Assembly (NCBI RefSeq): GCF_012932965.1
Contig: NZ_JABBXH010000001.1
Location: 248,001 to 312,000 of the forward strand
Reading direction: 5' to 3'
Source of the DNA: Thalassotalea algicola
Lineage (GTDB): Bacteria; Pseudomonadota; Gammaproteobacteria; Enterobacterales; Alteromonadaceae
Length of the DNA stretch: 64,000 bases
Below the pieces are notes generated by a model. That model was not told the DNA's origin. It was given only the letters and a program-made list of their open reading frames with translations, and searched no databases. The stretch's first letter is position 1; each line of letters begins with the position of its first letter. Made by a program: the position numbers and the translations under genes. Shown piece after piece: positions 1 through 9,947 of this stretch.

Positions 1-885
1 TTTTTTATCTTCCATCACGTTGAGTGCTTCGGCCGCCAGCATATTGGGATGAGCAACACATGGTGACTTAGTCATAACGTTTGCAATGTTGTCTTGATGA
101 ATATCTATTTGACTGTCGAGTATTCTGCGTAGATCTCCGTCAGTAAAGACACCAGCTAATTGGCCATTGTCTTTAACAACTGCGGTCATTCCGAGGCCTT
201 TCTCTGACATTTCTACTAGGGCGTCTTTGATTAATGCTGAAATTGACACTATTGGCAAGCGTTCTCCATCATGCATGATATCAGACAAACGCAATAACAA
301 GCGTTTGCCTAAACTACCACCTGGATGTGATAAAGCGAAATCATCGGCAGTAAAACCTCGGGCATTTAACAAAGCTACCGCAATTGCATCTCCCATGACT
401 AAAGTCGCGGTGGTACTCGAGGTTGGAGCCAAACCTAACGGACAAGCTTCTTGCTCTACTTTAACACATACATGGTGCTCGGCTAATTTGGCCAACGTTG
501 ACTGCTCATTTCCAGTCATTGCAATAAGCTTAGCGCCAATGCGTTTAATGACTGGCACAATGGCTAACACTTCTCCTGTTTCACCAGAATTGGAAATAAC
601 TATAGCGACATCATCTTTAGTTATCATACCTAAGTCGCCATGACTTGCTTCTCCTGGATGAACAAAGAAAGCTGGAGAACCTGTGCTGGCGAGTGTTGCC
701 GCTATTTTTCCACCAATATGGCCAGATTTACCCATACCGATAACAACAATGCGCCCTTGGCAATCAAACATAGTTTGACAGGCTTGTGCAAACTCATGAT
801 TAATATAAGATTTCAGTGCACTCACCGCATTGGTTTCTATGTCAACAACCTGGTTCGCTAAGGTAATAAATTTTTCGATAGACAT
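1..885 (-). CDS. kdsD: Arabinose-5-phosphate isomerase KdsD, C-terminus cut off by window edge
   Basis: Interconverts ribulose 5-phosphate and arabinose 5-phosphate, the first step of KDO synthesis for lipopolysaccharide, in the cytoplasm. The translation starts MSIEKFITLANQV at an ATG at 885. It carries a sugar-isomerase (SIS) domain with VIGMGKSGHIGGKIA, the HPGEASHGDLGM segment and ISNSGETGE, followed by two CBS-type repeats (SDIMHDGERLPIV; VMTKSPCVA). About 295 residues are present; the family is usually about 325, so the end of the second CBS repeat and the stop lie outside the window. It begins 14 bases after yrbG, an operon order also found in Escherichia coli. The opposite strand stays open over part of the gene, but only as a shadow frame. 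Confidence 0.93.
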   Translation of the reverse strand, partial: MSIEKFITLANQVVDIETNAVSALKSYINHEFAQACQTMFDCQGRIVVIGMGKSGHIGGKIAATLASTGSPAFFVHPGEASHGDLGMITKDDVAIVISNSGETGEVLAIVPVIKRIGAKLIAMTGNEQSTLAKLAEHHVCVKVEQEACPLGLAPTSSTTATLVMGDAIAVALLNARGFTADDFALSHPGGSLGKRLLLRLSDIMHDGERLPIVSISALIKDALVEMSEKGLGMTAVVKDNGQLAGVFTDGDLRRILDSQIDIHQDNIANVMTKSPCVAHPNMLAAEALNVMEDKK

Positions 886-899
886 TTATTTTCTACCTA

Positions 900-1880
900 T
901 TAGGCCATTTGGCCAAATAACAAATATTGGTACGCCAAAAAAGTCACAAATAATGCAGCACCTTTTAAGCGAGTAATTCTGAACGCTCCAGTCTTGCGAC
1001 TAAAACATAAAACGAATAGGAATATAGTGACACCAAGCATATAAGGTGCGTCCCGCGTAGCTGCGTTTGCGTCAATAACCCCTGGTGCAATAAGGCCAGG
1101 CAACGACAACACAGCTAAAATATTGAATATATTTGAGCCAATAATATTGCCGAGCGCTAAGTCATCTTCTTTCTTGATGATACTCATAATGCTCGCTGCT
1201 AACTCAGGTAAACTCGTCCCTATAGCAATAATAGTTAGGCCAATAACTAAATCACTAATACCGAAAGCTTTTGCGATAAATACTGCTGAGTCCACTAAAT
1301 AACTTGCACTCAACGGCAGTAACACAATGCCAAATATTAGCCAGAAAAAAGCCATACCATTGCTGGTAGCCTCGGGAACCTCTGCTTCGGCTTCAATAAT
1401 CATAGGATCATCAACCGAACTTGCCTTAGCTCGGCGCAGTGTAATAATTAAAAGTGAAGCGATATAAATAAAGAAACCAGCCATTAACAACACACCTTCT
1501 AGCAGGCTAAGTTCTAGGTTGGCTAACATTAAATATGCGATAATGGTAATGATTAGAATTAGCGGTAGCTCACGCTTTACTGTTGAAGATGAAACCTTCA
1601 ATGGTTGAAATAAGGCAGTTAAACCTAATACCAACGCAATATTCGTAATATTAGAGCCTATTGCATTTCCTACAGCGGTATCTGGGTTCCCACCAAAAGA
1701 CGCTGTAGCTGCAACCATCATTTCTGGAGCAGACGAGCCCATTGCCACAATAGTAAGACCAATTATCATTGGTGAAACACCAAAATTTCTCGCAACCGAA
1801 GAGGCGCCAAATACAAATTTGTCAGCACTCCACACCAAAGCAACCAGCGATACAATTAAGATTAAAACTTGCAATAACAT
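900..1880 (-). CDS. yrbG: Sodium/calcium antiporter family membrane protein YrbG
   Basis: Inner-membrane cation/calcium exchanger of the CaCA family, 326 residues with about ten hydrophobic segments. The two alpha-repeat signatures are visible: GLTIVAMGSSAPEM near residue 41 and GLTIIAIGTSLPEL in the second half, each followed by a GNxIGSNxxNI motif. The two halves are inverted repeats, as in the family. The ATG at 1880 has a good ribosome site (CAGGAG, about 6 bases upstream). The gene is immediately upstream of kdsD and divergent from mlaF, the arrangement known from enterobacteria. The physiological ion is not settled for YrbG itself, so exchange of calcium for sodium is family-level inference. 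Confidence 0.9.
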   Translation of the reverse strand: MLLQVLILIVSLVALVWSADKFVFGASSVARNFGVSPMIIGLTIVAMGSSAPEMMVAATASFGGNPDTAVGNAIGSNITNIALVLGLTALFQPLKVSSSTVKRELPLILIITIIAYLMLANLELSLLEGVLLMAGFFIYIASLLIITLRRAKASSVDDPMIIEAEAEVPEATSNGMAFFWLIFGIVLLPLSASYLVDSAVFIAKAFGISDLVIGLTIIAIGTSLPELAASIMSIIKKEDDLALGNIIGSNIFNILAVLSLPGLIAPGVIDANAATRDAPYMLGVTIFLFVLCFSRKTGAFRITRLKGAALFVTFLAYQYLLFGQMA

Positions 1881-2162
1881 CTAAAACTCCTGAAAACTTA
1901 TTAAATTGTCGCTGTTAACTAGGTAAAAAAAAAGAGGAAAATGAATTAACTGTCGAAAATAGGTCTATTTGTATAATTTATCATCATAAAGTAAGGGGGT
2001 TTCTAGGAATATAGCTATAATTTTTCTGATATACACTGCTCATTAACACTTATTCACATTTATTCTGTAAAAAAGTGTCAATTTCTGATGAACAATACTA
2101 GTGGCTAAGGTAATATTCGCCTCTAAATAAAGCTTGTTAATTTGATGTAAAGATTCATACAA
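1881..2162. promoter_or_regulatory. Divergent promoter region between yrbG and mlaF
   Basis: This 282-base AT-rich intergenic region must hold the promoters of the yrbG-kdsD operon and the mla operon. A TATAAT hexamer lies in the stretch around 1970-1980 on the plus strand, but I see no convincing -35 box at the right distance. No strong hairpin or small gene is visible. The mlaF ATG lacks a strong Shine-Dalgarno sequence. Confidence 0.4.
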
Positions 2163-2966
2163 ATGCCAGAGACTTTGGTTGACATAAAAAATATCACTTT
2201 CAAACGTGACGAACGGATTATTTACGACAACATTAGTTTGTCGATCCCCAAAGGAAAAGTGACAGCAATTATGGGCCCAAGTGGTATTGGAAAAACCACA
2301 TTGCTTCGCTTAATTGGTGGTCAATTGAAACCAGAGTCAGGTCAAATTCTATTTGACGGTCATGACATTCCAACACTTAATCGCAGTGCGCTTTATGATG
2401 TTAGAAAGCGCATGAGTATGCTATTTCAAAGTGGTGCGCTATTTAGCGAAATGTCAGTTTATGATAATATTGCATTTCCAATAAGAGAACATACTCAGCT
2501 ACCTGAACACATTATTGAAAAGATGGTGTTAATGAAGCTGGAAGCAGTAGGATTACGCGGTGCACGTCATTTAAAACCAAGTGAACTATCTGGCGGTATG
2601 GCGAGACGAGCAGCCTTAGCTCGTGCTATCGCGCTCGACCCTGAACTGATAATGTACGATGAGCCATTTGCCGGCCAAGATCCAATTTCAATGGGTGTTA
2701 TTGTCCGCTTAATTAAGGCACTTAATGATGCAATAGGTTTAACGTCTGTCGTTGTTTCTCACGATGTACCAGAGGTTATGAGTATAGCCGACTACATTTA
2801 CATCATTGCTGAGCAAAAAATAATTGGTCACGGTACACCTGAAGAAATTCACCAACAAGACTCCGCTTTAGTTAAGCAGTTTGTAAAAGGTGAAGCTGAC
2901 GGCCCTGTACCTTTTCACTTTAAAGCCCCCTCTTATAAGGAAGAACTTATTGGAGGATCGAAATAA
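2163..2966 (+). CDS. mlaF: ABC transporter ATPase MlaF, outer-membrane lipid asymmetry
   Basis: ATPase of the MlaFEDB complex, which powers phospholipid movement between the inner membrane and the periplasmic carrier MlaC and so keeps outer-membrane lipid asymmetry. All nucleotide-binding motifs are intact: Walker [10 protein letters not shown] (residues 38-46), Q-loop Gln89, signature LSGGM (142-146), Walker B LIMYDEP (162-168) and the switch His200 (VVSHD). Length 267 is normal for the family. It is the first gene of mlaFEDCB; only 2 bases separate it from mlaE, and the mlaE ribosome site GGAGG lies inside its last codons. Confidence 0.96.
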   Translation: MPETLVDIKNITFKRDERIIYDNISLSIPKGKVTAIMGPSGIGKTTLLRLIGGQLKPESGQILFDGHDIPTLNRSALYDVRKRMSMLFQSGALFSEMSVYDNIAFPIREHTQLPEHIIEKMVLMKLEAVGLRGARHLKPSELSGGMARRAALARAIALDPELIMYDEPFAGQDPISMGVIVRLIKALNDAIGLTSVVVSHDVPEVMSIADYIYIIAEQKIIGHGTPEEIHQQDSALVKQFVKGEADGPVPFHFKAPSYKEELIGGSK

Positions 2967-2968
2967 CA

Positions 2969-3745
2969 ATGAATGCTTTAATCAATCTTGGTAGTAAAAC
3001 CCTTAATGTTATCTCTGGGCTTGGTCGCGCAGTATTAATGTTGACTGCTGCAATTGTTCAAGTGCCGAATCCGAAAAAAGGTTTTCCGCTGCTGCTTAAC
3101 CAACTGTATGCCGTTGGTGTACTTTCATTAGTCATCATTATCGTTTCAGGTACTTTTATCGGCATGGTGCTTGCGCTTCAAGGTTATACCATACTTGTTG
3201 GTTATGGTGCTGAGGCAAGCCTCGGTCCTATGGTAGCCTTATCTTTACTTAGAGAGTTAGGACCGGTAGTTGCCGCGCTATTATTTGCGGGTCGAGCGGG
3301 CTCTGCGTTAACAGCGGAAATTGGCTTAATGAAAGCGACTGAACAGTTATCAAGCATGGAAATGATGGCCGTAGATCCACTTAAGCGAGTGATAGCTCCG
3401 CGCTTTTGGGCTGGCTTTATTAGCTTGCCATTGTTAGCGGCAATATTTTCAACGGTTGGCATTTTAGGCGCTCATTTGGTTGGTGTTGATTGGCTAGGTG
3501 TAGACAGCGGTACATTCTGGTCAGTAATGCAAGCACAAGTCGATTTTCAAAAAGACGTGCTAAATGGCATAATTAAGAGCCTAGTATTTGCCTTTGTTGT
3601 GACATGGATAGCGGTTTATAAAGGTTATGCGTGTGAGCCTACTTCAGAAGGGATCAGTAGAGCAACCACTGCGACGGTTGTGCAATCCTCTTTACTCGTT
3701 TTAGGTTTAGATTTTGTGTTAACGGCATTAATGTTTGCTCGTTAA
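2969..3745 (+). CDS. mlaE: ABC transporter permease MlaE
   Basis: Integral inner-membrane permease of the Mla lipid transport system, 258 residues with about five or six hydrophobic helices. The family-typical block [13 protein letters not shown], then [16 protein letters not shown] and [13 protein letters not shown], is clear. It sits between mlaF and mlaD with the conserved order, and its GGAGG ribosome site overlaps the end of mlaF, which suggests coupled translation. A dimer of this protein should form the transmembrane pore beneath the MlaD hexamer; this is known for the family, not seen here. Confidence 0.96.
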   Translation: MNALINLGSKTLNVISGLGRAVLMLTAAIVQVPNPKKGFPLLLNQLYAVGVLSLVIIIVSGTFIGMVLALQGYTILVGYGAEASLGPMVALSLLRELGPVVAALLFAGRAGSALTAEIGLMKATEQLSSMEMMAVDPLKRVIAPRFWAGFISLPLLAAIFSTVGILGAHLVGVDWLGVDSGTFWSVMQAQVDFQKDVLNGIIKSLVFAFVVTWIAVYKGYACEPTSEGISRATTATVVQSSLLVLGLDFVLTALMFAR

Positions 3746-3787
3746 TAGTGTTTAGAAAGATATTCTATATATTTAGGTGAAAAAGAC

Positions 3788-4258
3788 ATGACGTCTAAGA
3801 AAGTTGAATTAACTGTTGGTTTTTTTGTGGCATTAGGAATTGCAGCGTTACTAGCGCTAGCATTAAAAGTAGCTGACTCAGGGATTTCAGGCAACGGTGA
3901 TACTTACGAACTTTATGCAAAATTTGACAATATTGGTGGTTTGAAGGTTCGCTCTCCTATAAAAGTCGGCGGCGTCGTCGTTGGACGTGTAAGTAACATT
4001 ACACTCGATAGCGAAGACTATACCCCAGTAGTAACGTTAGAAATATTTGCCGAATATCAAGATTTTTCTGAAGCAACATCAGTATCAATCTTAACTGCTG
4101 GCCTATTAGGTGAGCAATATCTTGGCTTGGAGCCAGGGTTTATCGATGAGTCAGTCGACTTACTTGAGCCAGGTGACTATATTGAAGACACTAAGCCTGC
4201 ACTAGTATTAGAAGAATTGATTGGACAATTTTTATTTAGCCAAGGAAGTGGTGATTAG
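3788..4258 (+). CDS. mlaD: MCE-domain lipid-binding protein MlaD
   Basis: Membrane-anchored periplasmic ring subunit of the Mla transporter. One N-terminal transmembrane helix (about residues 8-27) is followed by a single MCE domain, recognisable from YAKFDNIGGLKVRSPIKVGG and VGRVSNITLD. At 156 residues it is somewhat shorter than the Escherichia coli protein (about 183), the difference being at the C-terminus. It follows mlaE by 42 bases with a GGTG-like site before the ATG, and ends 2 bases before mlaC. Confidence 0.95.
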   Translation: MTSKKVELTVGFFVALGIAALLALALKVADSGISGNGDTYELYAKFDNIGGLKVRSPIKVGGVVVGRVSNITLDSEDYTPVVTLEIFAEYQDFSEATSVSILTAGLLGEQYLGLEPGFIDESVDLLEPGDYIEDTKPALVLEELIGQFLFSQGSGD

Positions 4259-4260
4259 AG

Positions 4261-4905
4261 ATGAAAATGAAAACATTATTTAGCGGCTTATTAGCTATTT
4301 TAATCTCAATTTCAGCCAATGCTGAAACTGTAGATAAAAAAAACCCTTATGACATGATTCAGAAAGTGGCTGACATAACCTTTAGTCGCTTTAAGAATGA
4401 GCAAGCTAATATAAAACAGAATCCCAACTTACTAAAAACCATAGTACGTGAAGAGCTGTTACCTTACATTGACTATCGCTATGCGGCATTTAAAGTCATT
4501 GGTAAAAATTTAAAGAAAACAACTGATGCTGAGCGAAAAGCTTTTGTACCTGTATTCAAAGACTACTTAGTCACTTCATATGCTCAAGTATTTACCTTGT
4601 ATAATAACCAAGTAGTTGAGTTTGAGCCGGCTAAAAAGTTAGGTAAATCTAAGATTGTTGCGGTTAACACTCGCGTTATTGAACCGGGTCGAGACCCGAT
4701 CGACATTTCATTTAAAGTTCGTAAAAATCGTAAGAAGAATGAATGGAAAGCATTTGATATGATTGCAGAAGGCGTTAGCTTACTCGATAGTAAGCAAGCA
4801 GAACTAAGCAGCATTATTCGCCAAAAAGGCTTGCCACACGTGACAGATATGTTGAAAGAAAAAGCTGAACGTGACGTTGTTTTTAAAAACAATGGTCAGT
4901 CTTAA
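4261..4905 (+). CDS. mlaC: Periplasmic phospholipid carrier MlaC
   Basis: Soluble periplasmic shuttle that carries phospholipid between the outer-membrane MlaA complex and MlaFEDB. The 214-residue product has an N-terminal signal peptide (MKMKTLFSGLLAILISISANA, cleavage after ANA) and the Tol-tol-Ttg2 family body: NPNLLKTIVREELLPYIDYRYAAFKVIG and the later WKAFDMIAEGVSLL. Position and length fit the fourth gene of mlaFEDCB. MlaA is not in the window. Confidence 0.94.
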   Translation: MKMKTLFSGLLAILISISANAETVDKKNPYDMIQKVADITFSRFKNEQANIKQNPNLLKTIVREELLPYIDYRYAAFKVIGKNLKKTTDAERKAFVPVFKDYLVTSYAQVFTLYNNQVVEFEPAKKLGKSKIVAVNTRVIEPGRDPIDISFKVRKNRKKNEWKAFDMIAEGVSLLDSKQAELSSIIRQKGLPHVTDMLKEKAERDVVFKNNGQS

Positions 4906-4906
4906 T

Positions 4907-5209
4907 ATGAACAAGCTGGAAATATCGATTAACGATGGTGTTGCCGAGCTTATCGGCTCACTGAACAGTACTGCAGTTTCCGCGCTGAAAAATAAAATTC
5001 AACGTAAAATCACTAAGCACCGTGAAATTACATTAAACTTGTCAAAAATTACTGACATCGACACTGCAGGTCTTGCTTGGCTTTTATTCATATTAGAGCA
5101 AGCAAACAAGTCGGGATGTCAGTTATCATTTGCACACTTGCCAGAAGATTTATTAAAATTGGCAAAATTAAGTGCTGTCGACGAATTTCTTTCGTCACCT
5201 ACCTTATAA
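4907..5209 (+). CDS. mlaB: STAS-domain protein MlaB
   Basis: Small cytoplasmic subunit that binds MlaF and is needed for assembly and activity of the Mla complex. The STAS fold is supported by LNLSKITDIDTAGLAWLLFILEQA, with the conserved Asp-Thr-Ala-Gly loop. I start it at the ATG at 4907 (MNKLEISIND, 101 residues), one base after the mlaC stop; upstream GTG and ATG codons in the same frame would overlap mlaC and add residues the family lacks. Likely translated by coupling with mlaC. Confidence 0.9.
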   Translation: MNKLEISINDGVAELIGSLNSTAVSALKNKIQRKITKHREITLNLSKITDIDTAGLAWLLFILEQANKSGCQLSFAHLPEDLLKLAKLSAVDEFLSSPTL

Positions 5210-5228
5210 AAATCATTAGGAGATACTC

Positions 5229-5486
5229 TTGGAAGTTTCAGAAATTGAACAAATAATCAATGATGCAATTGCACTAGACGAGCTGCATGTTGCATTTGAT
5301 GGCTCACAGTGCAAAGTCATTGCCGTCGCTGAAATTTTTGCAGAGCTAAGCCGAGTAAAAAAACAACAAGCAATCACTAAGCCTTTGGCTGGTGCTATTA
5401 GCGATGGGCGCATACACGCTGTGATGGTTAAAACTTTTACGCCAGAGCAGTGGAAGAAAGACAAAATGTTCAACCTCCCTTTATAA
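5229..5486 (+). CDS. ibaG: BolA-family protein IbaG, TTG start
   Basis: Small BolA-type protein of 85 residues that in related bacteria binds monothiol glutaredoxin with an iron-sulfur cluster and is linked to envelope stress. The characteristic core is present: HVAFDGSQCKVIAVAEIF, then SRVKKQQAI and DGRIHAVMVKTFTPEQW. The start is a TTG at 5229, chosen because AGGAG sits about 6 bases upstream and the next residues (EVSEIEQI) match the family N-terminus. It lies between mlaB and murA, its usual position. Confidence 0.93.
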   Translation: MEVSEIEQIINDAIALDELHVAFDGSQCKVIAVAEIFAELSRVKKQQAITKPLAGAISDGRIHAVMVKTFTPEQWKKDKMFNLPL

Positions 5487-6773
<1,287 letters not shown>

Positions 6774-6790
6774 AGCTATATATTTGAAGT

Positions 6791-6821
6791 AAAAAACCAC
6801 TTATAAACTAAGTGGTTTTTT
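6791..6821. terminator. Rho-independent terminator after murA, probably bidirectional
   Basis: A 12-base arm AAAAAACCACTT (6791-6802) pairs with AAGTGGTTTTTT (6810-6821) around a 7-base loop. The A-rich and T-rich ends make it usable from both sides, ending murA (plus) and the TonB-dependent receptor transcript (minus). Confidence 0.88.
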
Positions 6822-6902
6822 ATTGGCTATTAAAAGGTGAACCTTCGGGATGAAAGCCAAGTATCAACCCGAAAGCTCGAGGGAAATAGCGATTGAACAG
6901 CC

Positions 6903-9878
6903 TTATTTAAAGCTATATCTCATACCTAGAATGTACCTTGGGCCATATTGACGAGCAAATAAGAATTGCTCTTGATAACGACCAAAACCTTCCTCAGTTT
7001 CATCATTCAAGTTGATACCTTCGAAGAACAACGTGAAGTGTTCATCTACTTCATAGTTAACGCTTACATCCCATTGCCCATATTCTTTAGCAAATTGAGG
7101 AGGGTTATCAGATGAACCTTGTGATTGACCAACGCCAATAAGATACTCATCTCTCCATGCATAAGTCGCTTTTACTGACCAACCATGTTTTTCATAGAAT
7201 AACTGTAGGTTAGCAGAGTCACTTAAACCAGTAAGTGGCGTTTGCTGATCTAAACTATCAACATCAAACTCAACATCGCCATCTACAAACGTAGCGTTAA
7301 CCCCAATGCCAAAACCAGTCTCACCAAACAAATGCTGAACGGCTAGCTCTACACCATCGACAGTTTTTGTATCTGGCGCATTAAATGGTCGACTAATGTC
7401 CCAAACGATAAGCGGATCGCCTGACTCCGGCTCTAAGTAACCTTGATCGTTTAACGCAGAGCCATTTGCTTGAATCTGAGCGAATATTGCATCATTTGTT
7501 GCTTGTTCGCCTCTTGACTCAATATCAGCGACAGCTTGATTCCAGCGAGGACTTAAATATATATCTTCAAACCCTTCAATTGTTGTAGAAGTAATTTGAC
7601 TACCAATAAAGTTCTCTACGTCCTTTCTAAAATAACCAGCTGCTGCGTAACTTCCTTCAGCATAATAATATTCTATGCTTAAGTCGAAGTTAGTTGATTC
7701 GAATGGTTCTAGGTTTGTGTTGCCTTCGCCACCATTTCTTGAGCCAATTTTTGGACTACCAGATAAACTTCTCACACCAGCTAAATTACCTAGCGGTGCT
7801 CGAGTTATAGTTTTGCCCCAAGACACTCTACCGACTATATCGTCTGTAATTTCAACCTTGAGATCAACCATAGGTAAAAAAACATCATGACTTCCAGTTT
7901 GCTTAAGGTAGTTATCATCTCCTGGCAAGTATTGAGTATGCCATTCACTCCCCCCCTTCCACCAAACTGATGTAGGTACAGACTGTTTTACGTTACTAGT
8001 TACATCAGTTTCTTCATAGCGAACACCAATATTCAACTGCACAGGAAAATCGAGAACATCAAATTCCCATTGCGATTGTAGGTATAAGCTTGTCGTTTCT
8101 TCTTGCACTGACCCTTTGGCGAACGTTCCCATGTCGTGATATGCAGTTGTCGCAAAATAGTCATTTCCGCCAAGTACTTCATTGGTTAAAAAGGCTTCCG
8201 ATCGAGCTACGACTTCATCAAAATCAAATGTATAGTAATATCCAGGGTTAAGGCTACTACCACCACCACTAATGCCATCTAAAAAATCACTGGTATCATT
8301 TCGAACGAACATACCATCAGGGAACAATTCCGGCCATGATGGGTTAAACAAGAACCCGCCAATTAATCCGCTCCATGCATTTGAGCCTCCCATCACTTGG
8401 TCGGTATACGCAGCGCCAAATTTCACTTCAATAAGTGGAATATCGAAACCGTCATTTTCCCAAGTACCATGAAGCTGAACTTGTTCGATTTCTGACTTCC
8501 CTGGCGAATGAATAAATTGACTAAAGTGAGAGTCAATTTCACCTGGTGCTAACTCGGTTGTCCCATTATTCCAATAGATTTGTGCGTGAGGGACGTCTCC
8601 AGCTCGATAATCATATGTTTTTGTGATTAATTGATCTGAGCCTAATACTAAGGAACCATGGCTTCCCAACCCTGAATCCCCGCCATTATCAATTTCACTA
8701 GATGAATCATGATAATCCAAGACAAGATTTAAGGTATCAGTTACCTGCCAATCAATATTGATACCCAACGACTCTTCCTCTACCTCAGTTGTTGCACGTG
8801 ATGCAGTGTAAGAACCATCATTTCCGCTAATGTCAGCAAATATTACGGTGCCATTTTCATCCAGTTCATAACCATTAATATTGCCGCCATAATCATTCCA
8901 CATCCCCCAGCCAATAGAGTTCATTCCTGTAGTAGCTTCAGTTCTAGTGTAATCGACCGATAGTATTAAATCCTCAGATGGGGTGTATTGCACCACAACA
9001 TGGCCATTCGTCCGATCACGCTCTAAATGTTCAATACCGTAGTTCATGTCTCGAGGGAAAAAATGATTACCCACTCTATTACCTTCCTCATCAAGAGGGC
9101 GAGGATCTATGACACTATCTGCATCAAGGTTAGTAGGCAGCGCAACATTAGCTTGCCAACCTTGAATATTGGCCTGTTGTTTTTGAAAATCTCTTTCATG
9201 ATGGGTAATAGACAGCGCGAAGCCTAATGAGTCATCAAGAAAGGTATTGGAATACAGAGCAGAAAACTCTGGTGTTACGTCATCACCTAGCTCATTCGAC
9301 GTGTCATGGATAGCTTTTGCAGAAAAGGTATATTTTTCACCTGGACTAGCTAACGGTTTACGTGTAACGATGTTAACAGTCGCACCTAAGCCACCACTAG
9401 GGTTTTCAGCACGAGCTGTCTTGTATACCTCTAATGCAGAAACGCCATCTGATGATAAGTTTTCTAAACTATATGAACGTGTATTACCCGTACCCGGCAT
9501 CTGACGACCATTTAAGGTAATTAAGTTAAAATCAGGGCCAAAACCACGCACCGTTATCTGGCTACCTTCACCATTACTTCGACTTACCGAAACACCAGTA
9601 ATTCTCTGTAAAGACTCGGCTAAATTAGTATCTGGGAATTTACCCATTTCTTCTGCTGATATTGCATCAACGACACCTGACATATCTCGTTTTAAGTTCA
9701 TTGAACGAATCAGGCTTCCTCTGATCCCTTGAATCTCAATAATCTCTACGTCTTCTTGTGCTGCTGTTTCGTTAAGCGCCTCTTGTTCTTGCGCTAACGT
9801 AAATTGACTAGTACTTACAGCCAATAGTGCTGAAATAACACTCGCTATACGTGTTTTATTAAATTGTTTGTTAATCAT
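6903..9878 (-). CDS. TonB-dependent receptor of the polysaccharide-locus type
   Basis: Outer-membrane beta-barrel receptor, 991 residues, predicted to import ligand at the expense of TonB energy. A signal peptide (about 29 residues, ending FTLAQ) precedes the plug domain: IEIQGIRGSLIRSMNLKRD, MGKFPDTNLAESLQRITGVSV, RSNGEGSQITVRGFGPDFN and TLNGRQMP. The C-terminus ends YILGMRYSFK, a proper terminal beta strand with final aromatic. It lies 69 bases downstream of the GH16 lipoprotein on the same strand, so the ligand is probably an oligosaccharide released by that enzyme, most likely laminarin-derived; this is context only. The ribosome site is GTAGGG about 6 bases before the ATG. Confidence 0.92.
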   Translation of the reverse strand: MINKQFNKTRIASVISALLAVSTSQFTLAQEQEALNETAAQEDVEIIEIQGIRGSLIRSMNLKRDMSGVVDAISAEEMGKFPDTNLAESLQRITGVSVSRSNGEGSQITVRGFGPDFNLITLNGRQMPGTGNTRSYSLENLSSDGVSALEVYKTARAENPSGGLGATVNIVTRKPLASPGEKYTFSAKAIHDTSNELGDDVTPEFSALYSNTFLDDSLGFALSITHHERDFQKQQANIQGWQANVALPTNLDADSVIDPRPLDEEGNRVGNHFFPRDMNYGIEHLERDRTNGHVVVQYTPSEDLILSVDYTRTEATTGMNSIGWGMWNDYGGNINGYELDENGTVIFADISGNDGSYTASRATTEVEEESLGINIDWQVTDTLNLVLDYHDSSSEIDNGGDSGLGSHGSLVLGSDQLITKTYDYRAGDVPHAQIYWNNGTTELAPGEIDSHFSQFIHSPGKSEIEQVQLHGTWENDGFDIPLIEVKFGAAYTDQVMGGSNAWSGLIGGFLFNPSWPELFPDGMFVRNDTSDFLDGISGGGSSLNPGYYYTFDFDEVVARSEAFLTNEVLGGNDYFATTAYHDMGTFAKGSVQEETTSLYLQSQWEFDVLDFPVQLNIGVRYEETDVTSNVKQSVPTSVWWKGGSEWHTQYLPGDDNYLKQTGSHDVFLPMVDLKVEITDDIVGRVSWGKTITRAPLGNLAGVRSLSGSPKIGSRNGGEGNTNLEPFESTNFDLSIEYYYAEGSYAAAGYFRKDVENFIGSQITSTTIEGFEDIYLSPRWNQAVADIESRGEQATNDAIFAQIQANGSALNDQGYLEPESGDPLIVWDISRPFNAPDTKTVDGVELAVQHLFGETGFGIGVNATFVDGDVEFDVDSLDQQTPLTGLSDSANLQLFYEKHGWSVKATYAWRDEYLIGVGQSQGSSDNPPQFAKEYGQWDVSVNYEVDEHFTLFFEGINLNDETEEGFGRYQEQFLFARQYGPRYILGMRYSFK

Positions 9879-9947
9879 GTTAAACCCTACTTATATCAAT
9901 TAATGCTAGTTATTTGGGGAGGACCCTATAACGTTTAATTTTCGAAC

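Noticed and set aside
167-643. Open reading frame on the plus strand opposite kdsD
   Set aside because: The minus strand in this stretch encodes a clear KdsD with SIS and CBS motifs; the plus frame has no recognisable domain or ribosome site.
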